64,000 bases of DNA from Epinephelus fuscoguttatus (lineage: Eukaryota > Chordata > Actinopteri > Perciformes > Serranidae), in assembly GCF_011397635.1 (NCBI RefSeq), contig NC_064753.1, positions 40,963,822 to 41,027,821 of the forward strand. Reading direction: 5' to 3'. The notes under the pieces were generated by a model. It made no database searches. It worked only from the letters and a program-made list of their open reading frames with translations, and was not told the origin of the DNA. This document shows positions 23,388 to 36,700 of this stretch, piece by piece (position 1 is the stretch's first letter; the number at the start of each line of letters is the position of its first letter). Position numbers and translations under genes: made by a program.

Positions 23388-25316
23388 ACAAACCACTAGC
23401 AGTTGTCTTCAGAAGCTGTCAGTTGAATTCCAGACAGAGGGGTCGGTGGCGGCAGCTGAGCCTGGAACAAATGCTTCAGGAATCTTCTTCCGGAAGCATC
23501 TTCAGACAGTACAGGAGCATTATGAGGATTGTAACCAGATTTAGTTCAGTTTTTAGGGTTCGGTGTGACTTACTGGCAAGGTGAATATATTTACTATCTA
23601 CTCCATTGTTGTTTAAATCCTTACTACAGCACCAAATGTGGATTAATCCGCTGCTGAAAATAGTCCCCAACAAATGCACATCTGCTCCTGTTTGTTTGAT
23701 AAAAACTACAGTGACCAGCTGTTTTAGGAAATCACTGAGGCTCTTTGAAATATGAAACTACATATTTTGTGAGGTGTTTTTTAAAGATTTATTTCTTCAA
23801 TAGGAACCAAAAGGCTTCTAAAGTGCTATATCATAGGCAACTGGACTTGCTTGAGTTTCTTGAAGACGTTTCATTTCTCATCTAAAAGACTTCTTCAGTT
23901 CATTGAACTGAAAAAACATCTTCAAGAAACTCCAGTTGCCTGTGATACAGCACTTAAGATAACCATGACCTGGATGACTGAGAATCCAGACAGGGTAGAG
24001 TTTTCAGACAGTATTGAGAGGCACGCTAACACATCATTTTTGGTCTTTGTATTTGTATAAAAGTCTGAGTAAAACTTTCAGAGAAGACTGTAAGTGCTAA
24101 TAAAGTAATAATTCAGCCACAAGACCGAATTCATCACTGAATTTTACTATCAGGAGACAAAGTTTGATATTCATAACGAAGCGTCTGATATTTGAAGAGA
24201 AAATAAAAGCAGCCGACACACGATTTTCTACAAAGACAATTAAAGCTCTGTTTCCTAAACTGTAGAGGGATTTCTCTGCTGTCCTTGGTTTCCTCTGAGT
24301 CAGCTCAGCTGCAGTCTGTGACAGCTGACTGCTCCTTTCATCTGTCTGTTTCATTCCTGCTATTTCACAGACAGTAACAGGAACTCAGCAGAGATTAATT
24401 TAAAGCTAATTACACATAATGATATCCTGCTGGATAGTGAAAAGTCAACCACTGCAATATAATATTTCTCAAGATAGAAGTATTTGATGTAACCTGTAAT
24501 CAAGTTTCAAAAGTAAAAGAAAGTGGTGCTTGATGTAAAGAAAGGTGATAATGTAGTAGATATATGTTATTTATAGAATGTATTTATATATCATTTATTG
24601 CAATAGAGAATAATATATAAAGGAGTTTTGATCCTTCTTCTTAAATCAAAAAAGCCAGCGTCACTGTGCGATATGATACCAAAGTCCTGCTGGGATGTAT
24701 TCTTGTTGAAATGAAGATTAAAAAAACTCCCACAGGCAATTAAAGCAATATTGTTTACCAAATGCAGCCGTCTGCAGGTCCAACTTTTGATTAAATTCTT
24801 TTATTTGGTTGTAAATCACAATATGCTGTAACTTCTGCCACCACCAGCAATATAATAGAGATGAATTAGATTTTGTTTATGGTGAGAGATGATGTGCAGT
24901 TACTCAGGATCTGCAGAGACATGAACAGCTTTCAGAGAGGTTTGTGGATCATCCCGAGTGAGCAGACCGTGAAAGGTGATGTTTTTGTGATGCGTCTGAA
25001 AATATCGAAATACAAAAGGCAAGGCAGCTTTATTTGTAAAGCACAATTCATACTCAAGGGCAACTCAAAGTGCTTTACAGAGCAATAAAATATAACACAT
25101 AATAACAGATACAGTGTGAATCAAAGAGGGGGGGAAAAAAATAAAATACCTTTGAAATGAAATAACTAACTGTGAGAGGAGGTCAGACGTGTTGCTGGTG
25201 GTGAACCAGAAAAGACCTCCCAGCAGCTGTCAGATCTAATTTGGGAGGATTTATTGCTCTTACTGGTTCCCATTATACTCAGCTGCTCAGACACACTGGG
25301 AAGGTAGGGGAGATAT

Positions 25317-25359
<43 letters not shown>

Positions 25360-25960
25360 TCATCTTCAAGTATTGTTTTATGTTAAGGCATCTAGTTTTC
25401 TCAGCTTTTACAACAAACCACATTTGCATCCCTTCACTGGAACACATTATTAAAGAATACTAACTTCTCTGATGTGTTACTCAATGAAATGGCAATGCTG
25501 TTAATTAATAAATGTGTATATTTGCTTGAAATGCATATTTAATCACTTGATGTGTATCTTGTAGGGTGGGAATATTGTAGGGTCTCACAAACTCACTGAT
25601 GTTTGGCAGGTTGCAGATTCACCACAAGGTGAAGCAGTTCAGTCATTATCAGATCAGCTCTCCACCTGCCAACCGGTGCCACCCACAGGAAAGTTAAGCT
25701 GTAATTTTAACACCTGTGTAAGCTGCACCCTGTATGTACAAACTCTGATATACAATAAGCACAATATGGGATGCAGTGATGGCAAGTAACTGAGTATCCA
25801 ACATTTACTCAAACAGGCTACTGTCGGCTACTTATAGGTTCTGTGTATGAGATTTTGAACATTAATATGGCAGCAAACAACTATTTGTTGTGAAGATACA
25901 GTGAAATAATGGTGCCCTGAGCAGAGAATGATGTAACACTTCCTGTGTGTCGTAATCAGA
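23386..25960. other. tnni2-glg1 intergenic region, left part
   Basis: No coding gene is supported. About 23837-23960 contains a near-symmetric pair, 'ggcaactggacttgcttgagtttcttgaag' in parts against 'cttcaagaaactccagttgcc', an imperfect hairpin of about 120 bp. About 25015-25090 ('aaggcagctttatttgtaaagcac', 'aactcaaagtgctttaca') is a common fish interspersed repeat. 25316-25353 is a (CA)19 microsatellite. Confidence 0.55.
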
Positions 25961-25964
25961 CCTT

Positions 25965-26246
25965 GTCTCTTCCAACTGAGAGATGCAAGTGGAGCTAAAG
26001 AGGAACCTTGTCCCTCTGCAAGACATGGCAGTAGCCTCCCTCTGGTCAAACATGGTTCTACTATCCAGGACTACAAAAACTATCTTAGGAGTTGAATTTA
26101 CTGTGCCCTGGGCCACCTCTTACCAACTGAAGAAAGCCAAGTACCAGAATCTGGTTGATGAGGCTCTCATCAAAGGATGACACTATTTTCCCCATCGAAG
26201 CTGGCTGCCAGGGGTTCCCAACATCGGTGCACTATTTCTTCCAGAA
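25965..26246 (+). pseudogene. Retroelement coding fragment, 5' part
   Basis: The plus-strand reading 'PLQDMAVASLWSNMVLLSR' then 'TILGVEFTVPWATSYQLKKA', followed after a stop/frame shift by 'FPIEAGCQGFPT', matches a familiar teleost retroelement protein segment ('VELTVPWE' and 'VEVGCRGF' in intact copies). It is continued at 26563 after a transposon insertion. No intact gene remains. Confidence 0.65.
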
Positions 26247-26562
26247 CAGTGGTTCCCAACTGACTTGTGGTCCAATAGTGGGTCACTGATCCATTCTGAA
26301 TGGACTGACAAACATGTCAAGTTTGTAAAAAACAAATTTCATTTTTAAGGATAATGAATTTCTGGCACAGAGCTTTATTTTGAAGTGCCATTTCCTGCTG
26401 TAGAGTGACTGACTTACAGACAGCTATTTGACAGACACAGCAAACTAGCTTGATGACATGGCCAAACGCAAGTATGACGCTAAATAACCTAAACTGTGTG
26501 GACCTCTAACTAATGCCTAAGTAGAAATCTGGACCCGTGGCTGGAACAGTTGAAAACCACTG
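26247..26562. mobile_element. 316 bp hAT-type MITE nested in a retroelement
   Basis: Termini are CAGTGGTTCCCAACTG on the left and CAGTTGAAAACCACTG on the right, imperfect inverted repeats of the common hAT 'CAGTGGTTC' class. Flanks 'ttccagaa' (26239-26246) and 'ctccagaa' (26563-26570) agree at 7 of 8 positions, an 8 bp target duplication. It splits the retroelement fragment. Confidence 0.8.
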
Positions 26563-26880
26563 CTCCAGAAGGTCGGCCTGGTGCCCAAACATCTGAAGAA
26601 AGCCACCAGGGAGCCAGCCTTGGCAGCTGAGACAAGCTCAAGATGGTTGTGGTTGATGAGAGCCCACAGTTGGGATGCTTCTGCAGGTGAAAGCTAGTCA
26701 GTCTTCGCTGCCCCACTCAGGCGAGGTGTACAGTCTGAAGGGTGAAACACTTGTGACCACGAGGTACTTGCTGATGATGCAAAAGGGTTGGCTGCTCCAA
26801 CCACTGAGGAATAGCACCATGAGAAGAAACTTGCAACACCATATCTTGTGTAGCTCCTGCAGTTCCTGCTTGTAGCAAAG
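26563..26880 (+). pseudogene. Retroelement coding fragment, 3' part
   Basis: After the MITE the plus strand resumes with 'LKKATREPALAAETSSRWLW', comparable to the 'AAERSSQWLW'-like end of the same protein segment. It then decays through stops. Confidence 0.5.
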
Positions 26881-27309
26881 CATCTTTGATGTTTACTTCA
26901 CCGTATAGAGCAGAGAATGACGTAACGCTTCCTCTGTGTGTCATAAACAGAGCTTCTCTCTTCTTTGTTTTGGTAGCAGGCCAGTTGCGCATACATACAT
27001 GTGAGTCCCTCCCTTCTATCAGTTGGCTAATGGCAGGGGCTCTGCACTGCACTCATACAGCGGTTACTGATGATAATGGTATGCCAACCCAGGTGGGATG
27101 GCAGCCTCACAGAAGCACAACAACCTGGTTCCCCTCCAGGCTGACACTGCCTGCACTGTTGCCGCTATTAGCAATGTTAGCACTGTAAGCACCATGAGCA
27201 TTTTCAGCATTCTTTTAGACATATTACATTTGTGTTTACCAACAAACTCACGTCAGAAGATGGCCCTTGATATTGTCGACATTTTGGCTCAGGCACCCTC
27301 ATGTTTTTC

Positions 27310-27517
27310 ATTCACAGGGACAGCCAATTTAGAGTCACCAAGTAACCTGCATGTCTTTGGATTGTGGGAGGAAGCTGGAGTACCTGGAGAAAACCCACGC
27401 TGACACAAGGAGACCTGCAAACTCTATACGGGAGGCCCCGCCCACCCTGAAGTATGGACTAGGGACCCTCCTGCTGTGAGGCAAGAATGCTAACCACTGC
27501 ACCACTGTGCTGCCACA
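27310..27517 (-). mobile_element. tRNA-like SINE, family B, fragment
   Basis: It shares 'acctgcatgtctttgga', 'gtgggaggaagctggagta' and 'gctaaccactgcaccactg' with the longer copy at 36772-37140. The tRNA-like head lies at the right end, so it is oriented minus. The B-box is damaged. Confidence 0.7.
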
Positions 27518-28397
27518 TACACACATACACTGTAAGAGGAGGCTGCTGCATAACTTACATCACCTAGTACTGACAGAGAGATTGCTTCCACAACTTTCTT
27601 TCAAAAAGATAAAGAAAAACAGTGCATTAATATGTGGTTTGAAGGTAAATTTGTCATCAACACAGATGCTTGAATAGTTATAATGTGGAACTTCCAATGA
27701 TCATACCATTAAAAATGCAGATTTGAAGAGTACTGTGGTTAATGTTGTTGGCTCTGGAGAACAGCATCCATTTTGTTTTGTCGGCATTTAATATAAAACA
27801 ACAGTTTACATGTGATGTCAGAGGTGAGAGTTGTGTGCCCAGACTCTGAACATCGTATATAGGCTAGCACCTTTAAGCAATTTTGAGGTAAGCTACTTAC
27901 ACTTTACTCAGGTATTTCCATGTTCTCCTACTTTAGCTATACTTTTTCTCTACTATTTCAGATGGAAATATTGAACTTGTAATTCCACTACATTTATTAG
28001 ATAACTATATAACTATATATATATATATATTATCAGCAAATAAATCATGATGTAATTGTAATGTAATCATAATGTAATAATTACTAGGCTATAATCCAGT
28101 ATAACATCTATGATCCATGTGTCATTCTGCATAATGAGTACTTTTACTTTTGATAGGAAGTAAATTTTTGATGCAAATACTCTTGAAGTATTATTTAAGT
28201 ACATTTTGAATGCAGGACTTTTGTTGTTAACCGAGTATTTCTAGATAAATGGTGTCAAATTTGTAAATATATATCTATTTAAATGTCTTATTTTACAACC
28301 CAGCGGTATAAAAAAAATTAAAAAACAGTGGGTTAAGAAGCAGATTTGTTTAATATTAAAATGTTAAAAAGAAATACCGTTAATATTTTATTAAATG
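27518..28397. other. Intergenic sequence upstream of glg1
   Basis: AT-rich with a short (AT)n at about 28013-28030. No gene, RNA gene or clear repeat was recognised. Confidence 0.5.
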
Positions 28398-28459
28398 ACC
28401 GGAAGTGGTGTGTTTACTCTGGTCAAACGCTTTTATTATGAACTAACTGACCGGAAGTG
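28398..28459 (+). promoter_or_regulatory. glg1: Twin ETS sites in the glg1 promoter
   Basis: Two identical ACCGGAAGTG motifs occur at 28398-28407 and 28450-28459, 52 bp apart and 30-90 bp before the start codon. This is the GABPA/ETS core common in TATA-less housekeeping promoters. No TATA box is at the expected place. The GC-rich first exon follows directly. Confidence 0.6.
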
Positions 28460-28490
28460 ATGCGCCTCATCAAGATTACTTGACAGTGGT

Positions 28491-28814
28491 ATGAAGATGG
28501 CGGCGTACAGTTACTCTCAGCTGCTGCCGCTGCTGTTATGGTCCGTGTGTTTCTGCGGTTTCGGCTCCGTCCTCGGCTTGAAGGCTGCCAGCGGCCCGGC
28601 GGAGCCGCCCAACCCGCCCGTCCTGAGAGCCGCGGATCCGCCGGCCAAGGATGCACCTGCCGCTGCCGCCGCTGGGGCCTCTCAGCCTCGAAGGGCGACC
28701 GGCTGGAAGCTGTCGGAGGAGGAGGCCTGCCGGGAGGACCTGTCCCGCCTCTGCCCCAAACACACCTGGACCAACAACCTGGCCGTGCTGGAGTGCCTGC
28801 AGGACCGCAGAGAG
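28491..28814 (+). CDS. glg1: glg1 exon 1 (leader, linker, first cysteines)
   Basis: It encodes 108 aa: the signal sequence, a Pro/Ala-rich linker shorter than the Gln/Pro-rich one of mammals, then the conserved WKLSEEEACREDLSRLCPKH and NNLAVLECLQD. GC content is high, CpGs are frequent, and the donor is GAG|GTAAGC. It is followed by a 10 kb intron, the longest in the gene. Confidence 0.95.
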
Positions 28815-31800
28815 GTAAGCGACCGCCGGCTGAGCTGGCAGGGTGCACAGCGGTCCCCGTGAAGTGATGTGCATCCGCTGGGTGTGTCGCCCCGGTGCTT
28901 TTGATCTACACCGGCTGTCAGCGTGACACTGATGCAGAGGTGAAGAGCTGATGGAGGGGTGAACACCTGCGTCAGTGTCCGAGCAGCCACGCACACCTTA
29001 ACACACAATTTAAGGCGCCAGAAATCATGCTTTCTTCCCTATTTCACACCTCCAAAAACCACAAATATTTTTTACCACAAAAACACAAGAAAAATGTTAA
29101 ATTATGCGAAATTAAACTGTGCACAGTGTCACATGTGTACGCTGGTTTGTGTATTTGCATTTATTGTAGCCACTGTATTTTACTCCACCATCTATCTGAC
29201 AGCTGCAACTTTACAAATTCTGTTAAATCAAAAGTCAAAACAACATAATTCAACATATCAAATACAAGTGCAACAGCTCTGTTTATGTTGTCAACATAAA
29301 CAGACTAATTGTGTCCCTTTGTTTTTCCTGTTTGAAAGTTTGTTGACCAAAGCTGTTGCCCTAGCAACAGAATAGTAAAGACAAAGTCTGTTTTCATACA
29401 CTGTATATAATCAGTGAATACAGTATAGCAGCCTGCTGCAGTCCTGGTTTACTGCTGTGTCTCTGTTATGTTAAAGGAAGACTTCAGTTTCTAAGGTTGA
29501 TGTTAGGGACCATTCATTACTTATGAGGGGAGGGGTGGTGCTCAAAGGGGGAGGCATGCCAAATAATTTTTAAGCACCGAGGAGAGACTTGTGTTTTTAT
29601 TTTGGCTTAAGGGAGGGACATACAGATTGGAAATGTTGTATTTTTTATTTATTTTACTGCTGATTTTTTAAAGAAAACATGATATGGAACGCATGTTTTC
29701 TTTAAAACTCACCTAAATTGCATCATTTATCACAGCCAGAGACTGTAAGAACATCTGTTACCATTGAAATAGCTTGAAATAGTGATATTTAATTAAAATC
29801 ACTTTATTCTACGTTTCATTTAAAATTTGACAAAAAAATAGATAATTTTCACTAACTAACAAGCATGCTTTAACTCCAGGATTTTGTCTTCAACTTTTAA
29901 CATTAAAACATCAAAGGATATGTTTATTAAAATCTAATAACTAATTTATGATGGAGCAAGGGTCATGTATTTTCCGCTAGTCACTCAGGAAGGCTCATGA
30001 AAATATATTTGTAGCTTTGGGGAGGGTCAGAATAAAACAAAGTCACAGCTCATTCAGTTAACTGTTAAATTTGATTTTCTGAGACATGAAGATGTTAAAC
30101 TCAATGTTTTTCATGGGCCACATACAGCTCAATTTCCAGCAGACAGAAATCTGATACAGATTCTTTTGGACTGAAGCTGCTGGTTGACAATATTTAGCAC
30201 AATGTTTAACCTCTTTAAATATGACCTCAACACATAATCATTGTTTTTCAGAGAGCTGTATTCTGGTCAGAGTGGAAAAGCCTGTGAAGCAGCGTTTTAG
30301 AGGAAGTAGATACTCACTGTTTAATTTGCTTCTGAAACCCTGCACCTCTAAGCCTTCACAGGTGTATTAATATGAAATGGGTGTTGGTGGCTTAGTGGAT
30401 AGAGCAGGTGCCCCACGTAGAAAGGCCCTGTCCTTGCTGCAGCGGCCAGGGTTTGATTCCAACCTGTGGCCCTTTGCTGTGTGTTGACTCCCTTTTCTCT
30501 CTCCACCTTTCCCACTAAACTGTCGTATCCATTAAAGGCAAAATGCCCAAAAAACAATTTTAAAATATATATATATGAGATGGGCAAAATCATGACTGGA
30601 TGATCCGGACTGGACCCTTTGGCAGGTCAGGTCTGGTCTGCAGGTCGCATGTTTGTCACCCTGGTTAAAATGATGTGTCAGAGTCCTCTCAACACTGATT
30701 TGATTTGATTTGATTTGATTTGATTCATTCACACATACACACAGCACTGCCAAAAAAATCAGGTGGAAGAACAATTATTTAGTCGATGAAGTTGACAGTT
30801 AATCAACAGTTTTGATAATCTCTGAATGTTTGGGGTTTCTGGACAGTTGGTCAAACAGAGCAAGCTGTTTGAAGGCTTTGGGAACTTGTGATTGTCCCTA
30901 TTTTCCTGAGATTTTATAAACTAAAACGATTATTTGACTATTTAGAAAAGAAACTACAAAATCCACAATGAAAAGTTGCAGGTTTAGCATATTTTTTAGG
31001 TATTTTTTTTATTGATTTATGCAGCTAAATGCCACTGGCAATGCCGTCTTAATATCAAACTATTCATGCTAAGTGAAGGGTTTGATGTGGTTTGAGGTTT
31101 TCCCACCTCTGCACACTGCAGATGCTAACTGTGACCTCAGTAAGATAATTATCAACCTGAGTGAGGTGTGAAGTGAGTTCATGTGTGTGTGTGTGTGAGA
31201 GAGAGTGAGAAAGAGAGCAGTCATTCGGCTGTCAGGTGACTAACGGGCTGAAGTTAAACCACAAGGACTCTGCCTGCTTCTCTTGTGTGTATAAAAAAAA
31301 AAATATTTTCACTCTCATCACAATCTGTTTCCAGATTTGCCGCCCACATGCGCAGATTAATTTTGGGCTGCTATTTTGGAAGTGAATGTGAGGAGAGTTT
31401 GTTGTTTAATTTTTTGGCTGTATTTGATTTGGAGTCCACTTGGTTAGTTGAAGAGTGCAGGCAGTGAAGGCCTCACAGTGCAGACGGATAGGAGGTTTAT
31501 CACGTGATCAACACTGCTGATCCGTACTCTTTATATAGCTTTACAATCGATAATCTGTAATGTTTAGGACGGATCCCTCCTCTGTTGCTCTTCTTGAAGG
31601 TTTCCTCCATTTTTTCACAGATAACATGTCGTTTTTTTTGGCTGGAGAGGGAGTGTTTTTCATATTCAGGGTCTTAAAATAAAGCCATTTGAAGCAGATT
31701 TGTGATGTTAGACTTGACTTGATTTGACTCTATAATCAATTACTCAAGTCATTTTTTAAAGCAAAGCAGGTTTCAGTGTCTCAGATGATGATTGTACATA

Positions 31801-33569
31801 AATATCTTCTGTTCATCGACTAAAACAAGCAGCTTGATGAGCTTTAGGGACTTGCTGTGGCCATTTTGTTTTTACTATTTTCTGTCATTTTAAAGACCAA
31901 GAAATGAATAGATTCATGAAGAAAATATTCATCAGATTAATTGATGATGAAAACAATCGTTAGCTGCAGCCCTAAATTTAACAAATAATCATACAGTGAC
32001 GTTCTGAGTTGTTTCCTCTTCCTTCTCCCGTCAGAGTTTGGGACTCTGATTTATAGAAGAAGACATCAGATGTGATGATGACTGAAGTCTGGTGACCCAG
32101 TTTAATCCGTCCGGTTTTCTCACATGGACACACACATGCACACACACTTCATTAACAGAGTTGGATTACTTGTCAATCTGCACCAAGAAGGAAATGAAAT
32201 ACAGCTATGCAGAAAAATTACATCTATTTAGTTTGACATTTTTTAATTTTGTGGAGCTAGCAAGATGTTCCCTCTACGCTACCAAACGTTAGGGAGGTAA
32301 ATAGCCATGATGATTTGAATCTTCTGAAACTGAACCACCTCTGAATACTTAATGTTTAAATTTAAATGCCACTGAATTTATACATTTGAAATATTGTAGT
32401 TCTAGTAGATCATTTAAAGCGACGCAATTTTAAAAACGTCCATTTAATTCAGTTTTATTTATAAAGCCCAATACAGCTCACAATTTGCCTCAGAGGGCTT
32501 CACAGCATACGTCATCCCGCTGTCCTTTGGACCCTCACAGCAGATAAGAAAAAATTCCCCAAAAAACCCTTTAACAGGGAAAAAACATGGTAGAAACCTC
32601 AGGAAGTGCAACTGAGGAGGGATCCCTCTTCCAGGACGGACAGAAATGCAATGGATGTTTGAAAAATTTAGACTGAAATGGATAAATATTGTAAAATATT
32701 TTTTAAAACTGTATACAAGTTGCTCAAATGCAGTTTTGTCAAATTTCCCATCTGGAGATGAAAGTCAAGTGGTTGAATTCAGACATCAAAATTCTATGTT
32801 TTATGATTTCTTGTTTATGATTGAATGACATTAATGTCAGTCGTGTGATCCAAACAGTTAGGCCCAGCCTGCATGGAGCTTACAAGACACCATAAAATCA
32901 AACATGCCAGGACCAGAGTCCAGTGTACATATGTTCAGACAACATAGAGGAAAAAAGAACATGGAAAATGGAGCAAAGCGACAGAAGCATCCCACATAAT
33001 CAGATCATCATTGTGCAAGACAGAGTTCAAGAATCACTCACAGAGACATTTCCTGTGTAGCACTCAAAAATCAAAATAAGTGCTAATTAAACAATCGATG
33101 TTTTCCAGGCTTTTGTGACCAAATTGGCAAACTTAAACACATCAGAATTAAACAACCATTCTAGCTCTTGGTCATCTGAACCCAGAATATGTCAGGGTTT
33201 AAACGATCCATTTCAAAGAACATTAACTCTCCTAAGTCATCATAGTTTACACAGTGTAAAAGAAAATCGAAAAAGTATAAATGGGGACAAAGTTATAGAA
33301 ACACCTGTCAGAATAACACAGTGCAAAAAAGATGCCGTCAGATTTTTCTAACTTACAAATGTCAGGATCAGCTTCAACAATATAAAAACTATCACTTCCA
33401 AAATATTTTCATATACATGCGTAGAAATGTTATTTTTGGGGGCATTAGTGTAACTGACGTAAACATAAACATATTAAACAGATGTACATGTCTGCAAAAC
33501 CATCCTGTCCCTGAGAGTTTTACCTGGTGTTGACGTCATCCCCCCCTTCTCCAACATGCTGACGTCAAC

Positions 33570-33604
<35 letters not shown>

Positions 33605-33736
33605 TCCTCCAGCGGCCCTGAGCGATGCCCTCTTTACTGAGATAATTACATCGCTTCGACTCTATAACAGCTGTGGCCTCCTGAAGAGGTAAATGACTCT
33701 TATAAATCTGCCTCTTCTCCACAGAAAGACACCCCC

Positions 33737-33769
<33 letters not shown>

Positions 33770-36700
33770 CACAGCGAGTCAGCGTGCGTGTATGTGTATG
33801 TGTGTGTGTTACAGTTCAGCGCTTCAGTATTTATTTGTGGTGGTTTAAGCCCTAAAAATCTGACACTTGAGAGACGTCTGAGAAACGGCACCACAGTTAT
33901 AAACTAACTGCTGGACAGGAAGTCACTTTGCCGCAGCACACACAGGCCTGTGGACACTGAGGACACTTCCAACTGTGGTCATTAAATCAATCTGTCACTG
34001 ACAGTCTGTGGAGTGACAGGGTGGAAAGATGTAGATTACAGAGCAGCTTCAGTCTGCAGGATGCTCTCTGTTTTTACTCTGTTAACTGGGATTCTTTGAC
34101 TAAATACTCTTGTTTTAATCACAATATCACTGTCTATGTTAGTGTTGTCACGATACTGGAATGTCTAATTTCCATACAATACTTTGAAAAATATTGACAC
34201 CTGATACCATATTCAATATCACAGGGAAGCTGTGACATTGGGTGATAGGCAGGGTTCACCCTGGACAGGTCACCAGACTATCGCAGGGCTGACACATAGA
34301 GACAGACAACCATTCACACTCACGTTCACACCTACGGACAATTTAGAGTCACCAATTAACCTGCATGTCTTTGGACTGTGGGAGGAAGCTGGAGTACCCA
34401 GAGAAAACCCATGCTGACACAGGGAGAACACGTAGATCCCCAGACAGAGGTGCTTCCCCTACTTGGGGTTCACATCTGCCACCCCGGGTTCAAACCAGGA
34501 ACCCTCTTACTGTAAGGAGACAATGCTAACATGGCATGGCTGGTGTTGGATATACAGCATATGTACTTTAAATTTGGGTGTAAAAACTGCAATGCAACAT
34601 TCCTTCCTTCATTCATTCATTCATTCGAGTATCATGCCTTTTCTTGGCCCATCCCACATGAGATTACAAAACACTATTATTTTATAACCTTCAGTCTTGC
34701 TTTTACAAAAACAGAAAGAAAAGAAACAAACACAAAAGAAACACAAACTAATTAAAAACAAGACAAAACTCAAAATCCCAGATGAGCTCCTCACAGGAGA
34801 AACTACCAGACTTTTACAGATTATCTCTGTAAAGAGTCGTCTCTCTCCTCTCCCCGGCTTTCTCCAGATAACTGGCTAATTTGTATGTTTCAGCTGTGAA
34901 CAGATATCGCAGTCTTTGTCTTTGTCTAACCCCCTGGCAGTATAATAGAGCACAGGACACACACAAGCTTCAAACACGTAAGAGGTTGTTTTGAAAATTT
35001 TTCTTTACCAATGATTCCTCCTAGAGTTGTAGCTGCTGATTCTAAAGAGCCTTGACACCAATTACAATCACATTACTTCATATTACAAATCATTGTCTTT
35101 GGACTGACACACCAAGAAACGCCTGATCAGTTAGAAAGTTTATTGAAAAGAAATATTTTGGTAAATTTACTTTAGATAGATTGTTTATTTGTCCCCAGTT
35201 GGGAAATTTGACTCGCATCCCACAGTCATCAGGAGCACCAACACAATACAATACAATACAATACAAACAAAAAGCAACACTTACCGTCATGCATCGGGTC
35301 CTATTAAAATACTGATTTAATGAATAAACAGAAATTACATTTACACGCAGAGCTGAGGTGCTTGTTCAGGAGCGCAATACTAGTGGGGACAAATGACCTC
35401 TGCGCTCGGGCTTGTAGCCTAGGTACAGTAAATCGTCGCCCCGATCTCATAAGGTCATATTCATTGAATAGCGGATGCCTTACGTCTCCAGCGATAGCCT
35501 TCCCTTTTTTCAGGACCCGGGTCTCGTACAGTGACGGCATGTTGTTAATTTGCACCCCAGCTATTTTGCTGGAGACGTTAATGACTTTAAGGAGTTTGGT
35601 TTTGTTACTCAAGGATAGTGCTTTACTAACCGTTAATCTGCTAAAAAAAAAAAAAAACTGAAATAGTGATGGGATTTCTCTTTCACTTGTGAGAGCCGGT
35701 TCTTTGGTTCTCGTTCACTTTAAAGAGCCGGTTCAAAGATGCGGTTCGGGGGTTAGTGAGTTCAACAACAAATCGCATTGCTGATTTATCGCATCACACA
35801 ATCTGGATATTATAACGTAGACCCAGAATAGACTCCGCAGATATAAAGTTTGGTGTAATCATAGCAACGCCCTTTATACAAGCCTGTCAATACAAGCAAG
35901 TGCTAGCGGATAGTGGGTTACCTTCCTACCATTCGACGTGAATTCGATGTGAATTAGGAATTGGCTCGTTCACTCTAAAGAGCCGGTTCAAAGACTTGGC
36001 TCGTTCGCGAGCGTCACGTCACTAAACTGAAATGACTATTTGGTGAATGCACTTAATAACTTGTTTAGGAATCGTAACACAAAGTTCAAGACTTACTTGA
36101 CCAGTGACTTGCAAAACAATGACTTTGTCCCACTCATTTAAAATGTGCCCTTTGCAGCTGAGGGTTATATTTCATAGAGTATAGTTATACATATAGTTTC
36201 ATCATTTCTTCTGATGTTAACACCTCCATAATGAAATACCATGTATATCTATGATAATTTTGTCGGAGACTTTTTTTTTTTCATAATAAGAGATAATGAA
36301 ATTAACAGTAAAACAAGTTTTGCAAAAAAATAAATAAATAAATAAATCGAGAAATATTTACACAGAATAGAAGAAAATTAAAATAAATATATTAAAAAAT
36401 ACCATATAAAATATGTACATTGTATCTGAATTAAAATAAAAGAGCTGTGCAGTTTTTAGAAGTGGTAGTTTCGGAGGACTGTGCAAAGGAATATGCAAAG
36501 GTTCACAGTACAAAACATAAATAGAATATACAGAAATATAGTCCCTAATATGTGGGCTGAGGTCATGCATGTAAGCAAATAGTTGCCTTAATACACATCT
36601 AACAGACACGAAGCAACATCATGTAAATTTGTATCATAATAATTTAGATAAAATCTGTAAAATAAAATTTTATTGAAGGTGTTTGATTGTAATAATTTAG

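Noticed and set aside
25983-26180. Host gene exon with 'GVEFTVPW' motif
   Set aside because: Motif order and stops match a decayed retroelement and not a cellular gene.
28423-29008. Overlapping long open frames on the minus strand and in other frames at glg1 exon 1
   Set aside because: They are by-products of the GC-rich glg1 first exon; no domain or splice partner.
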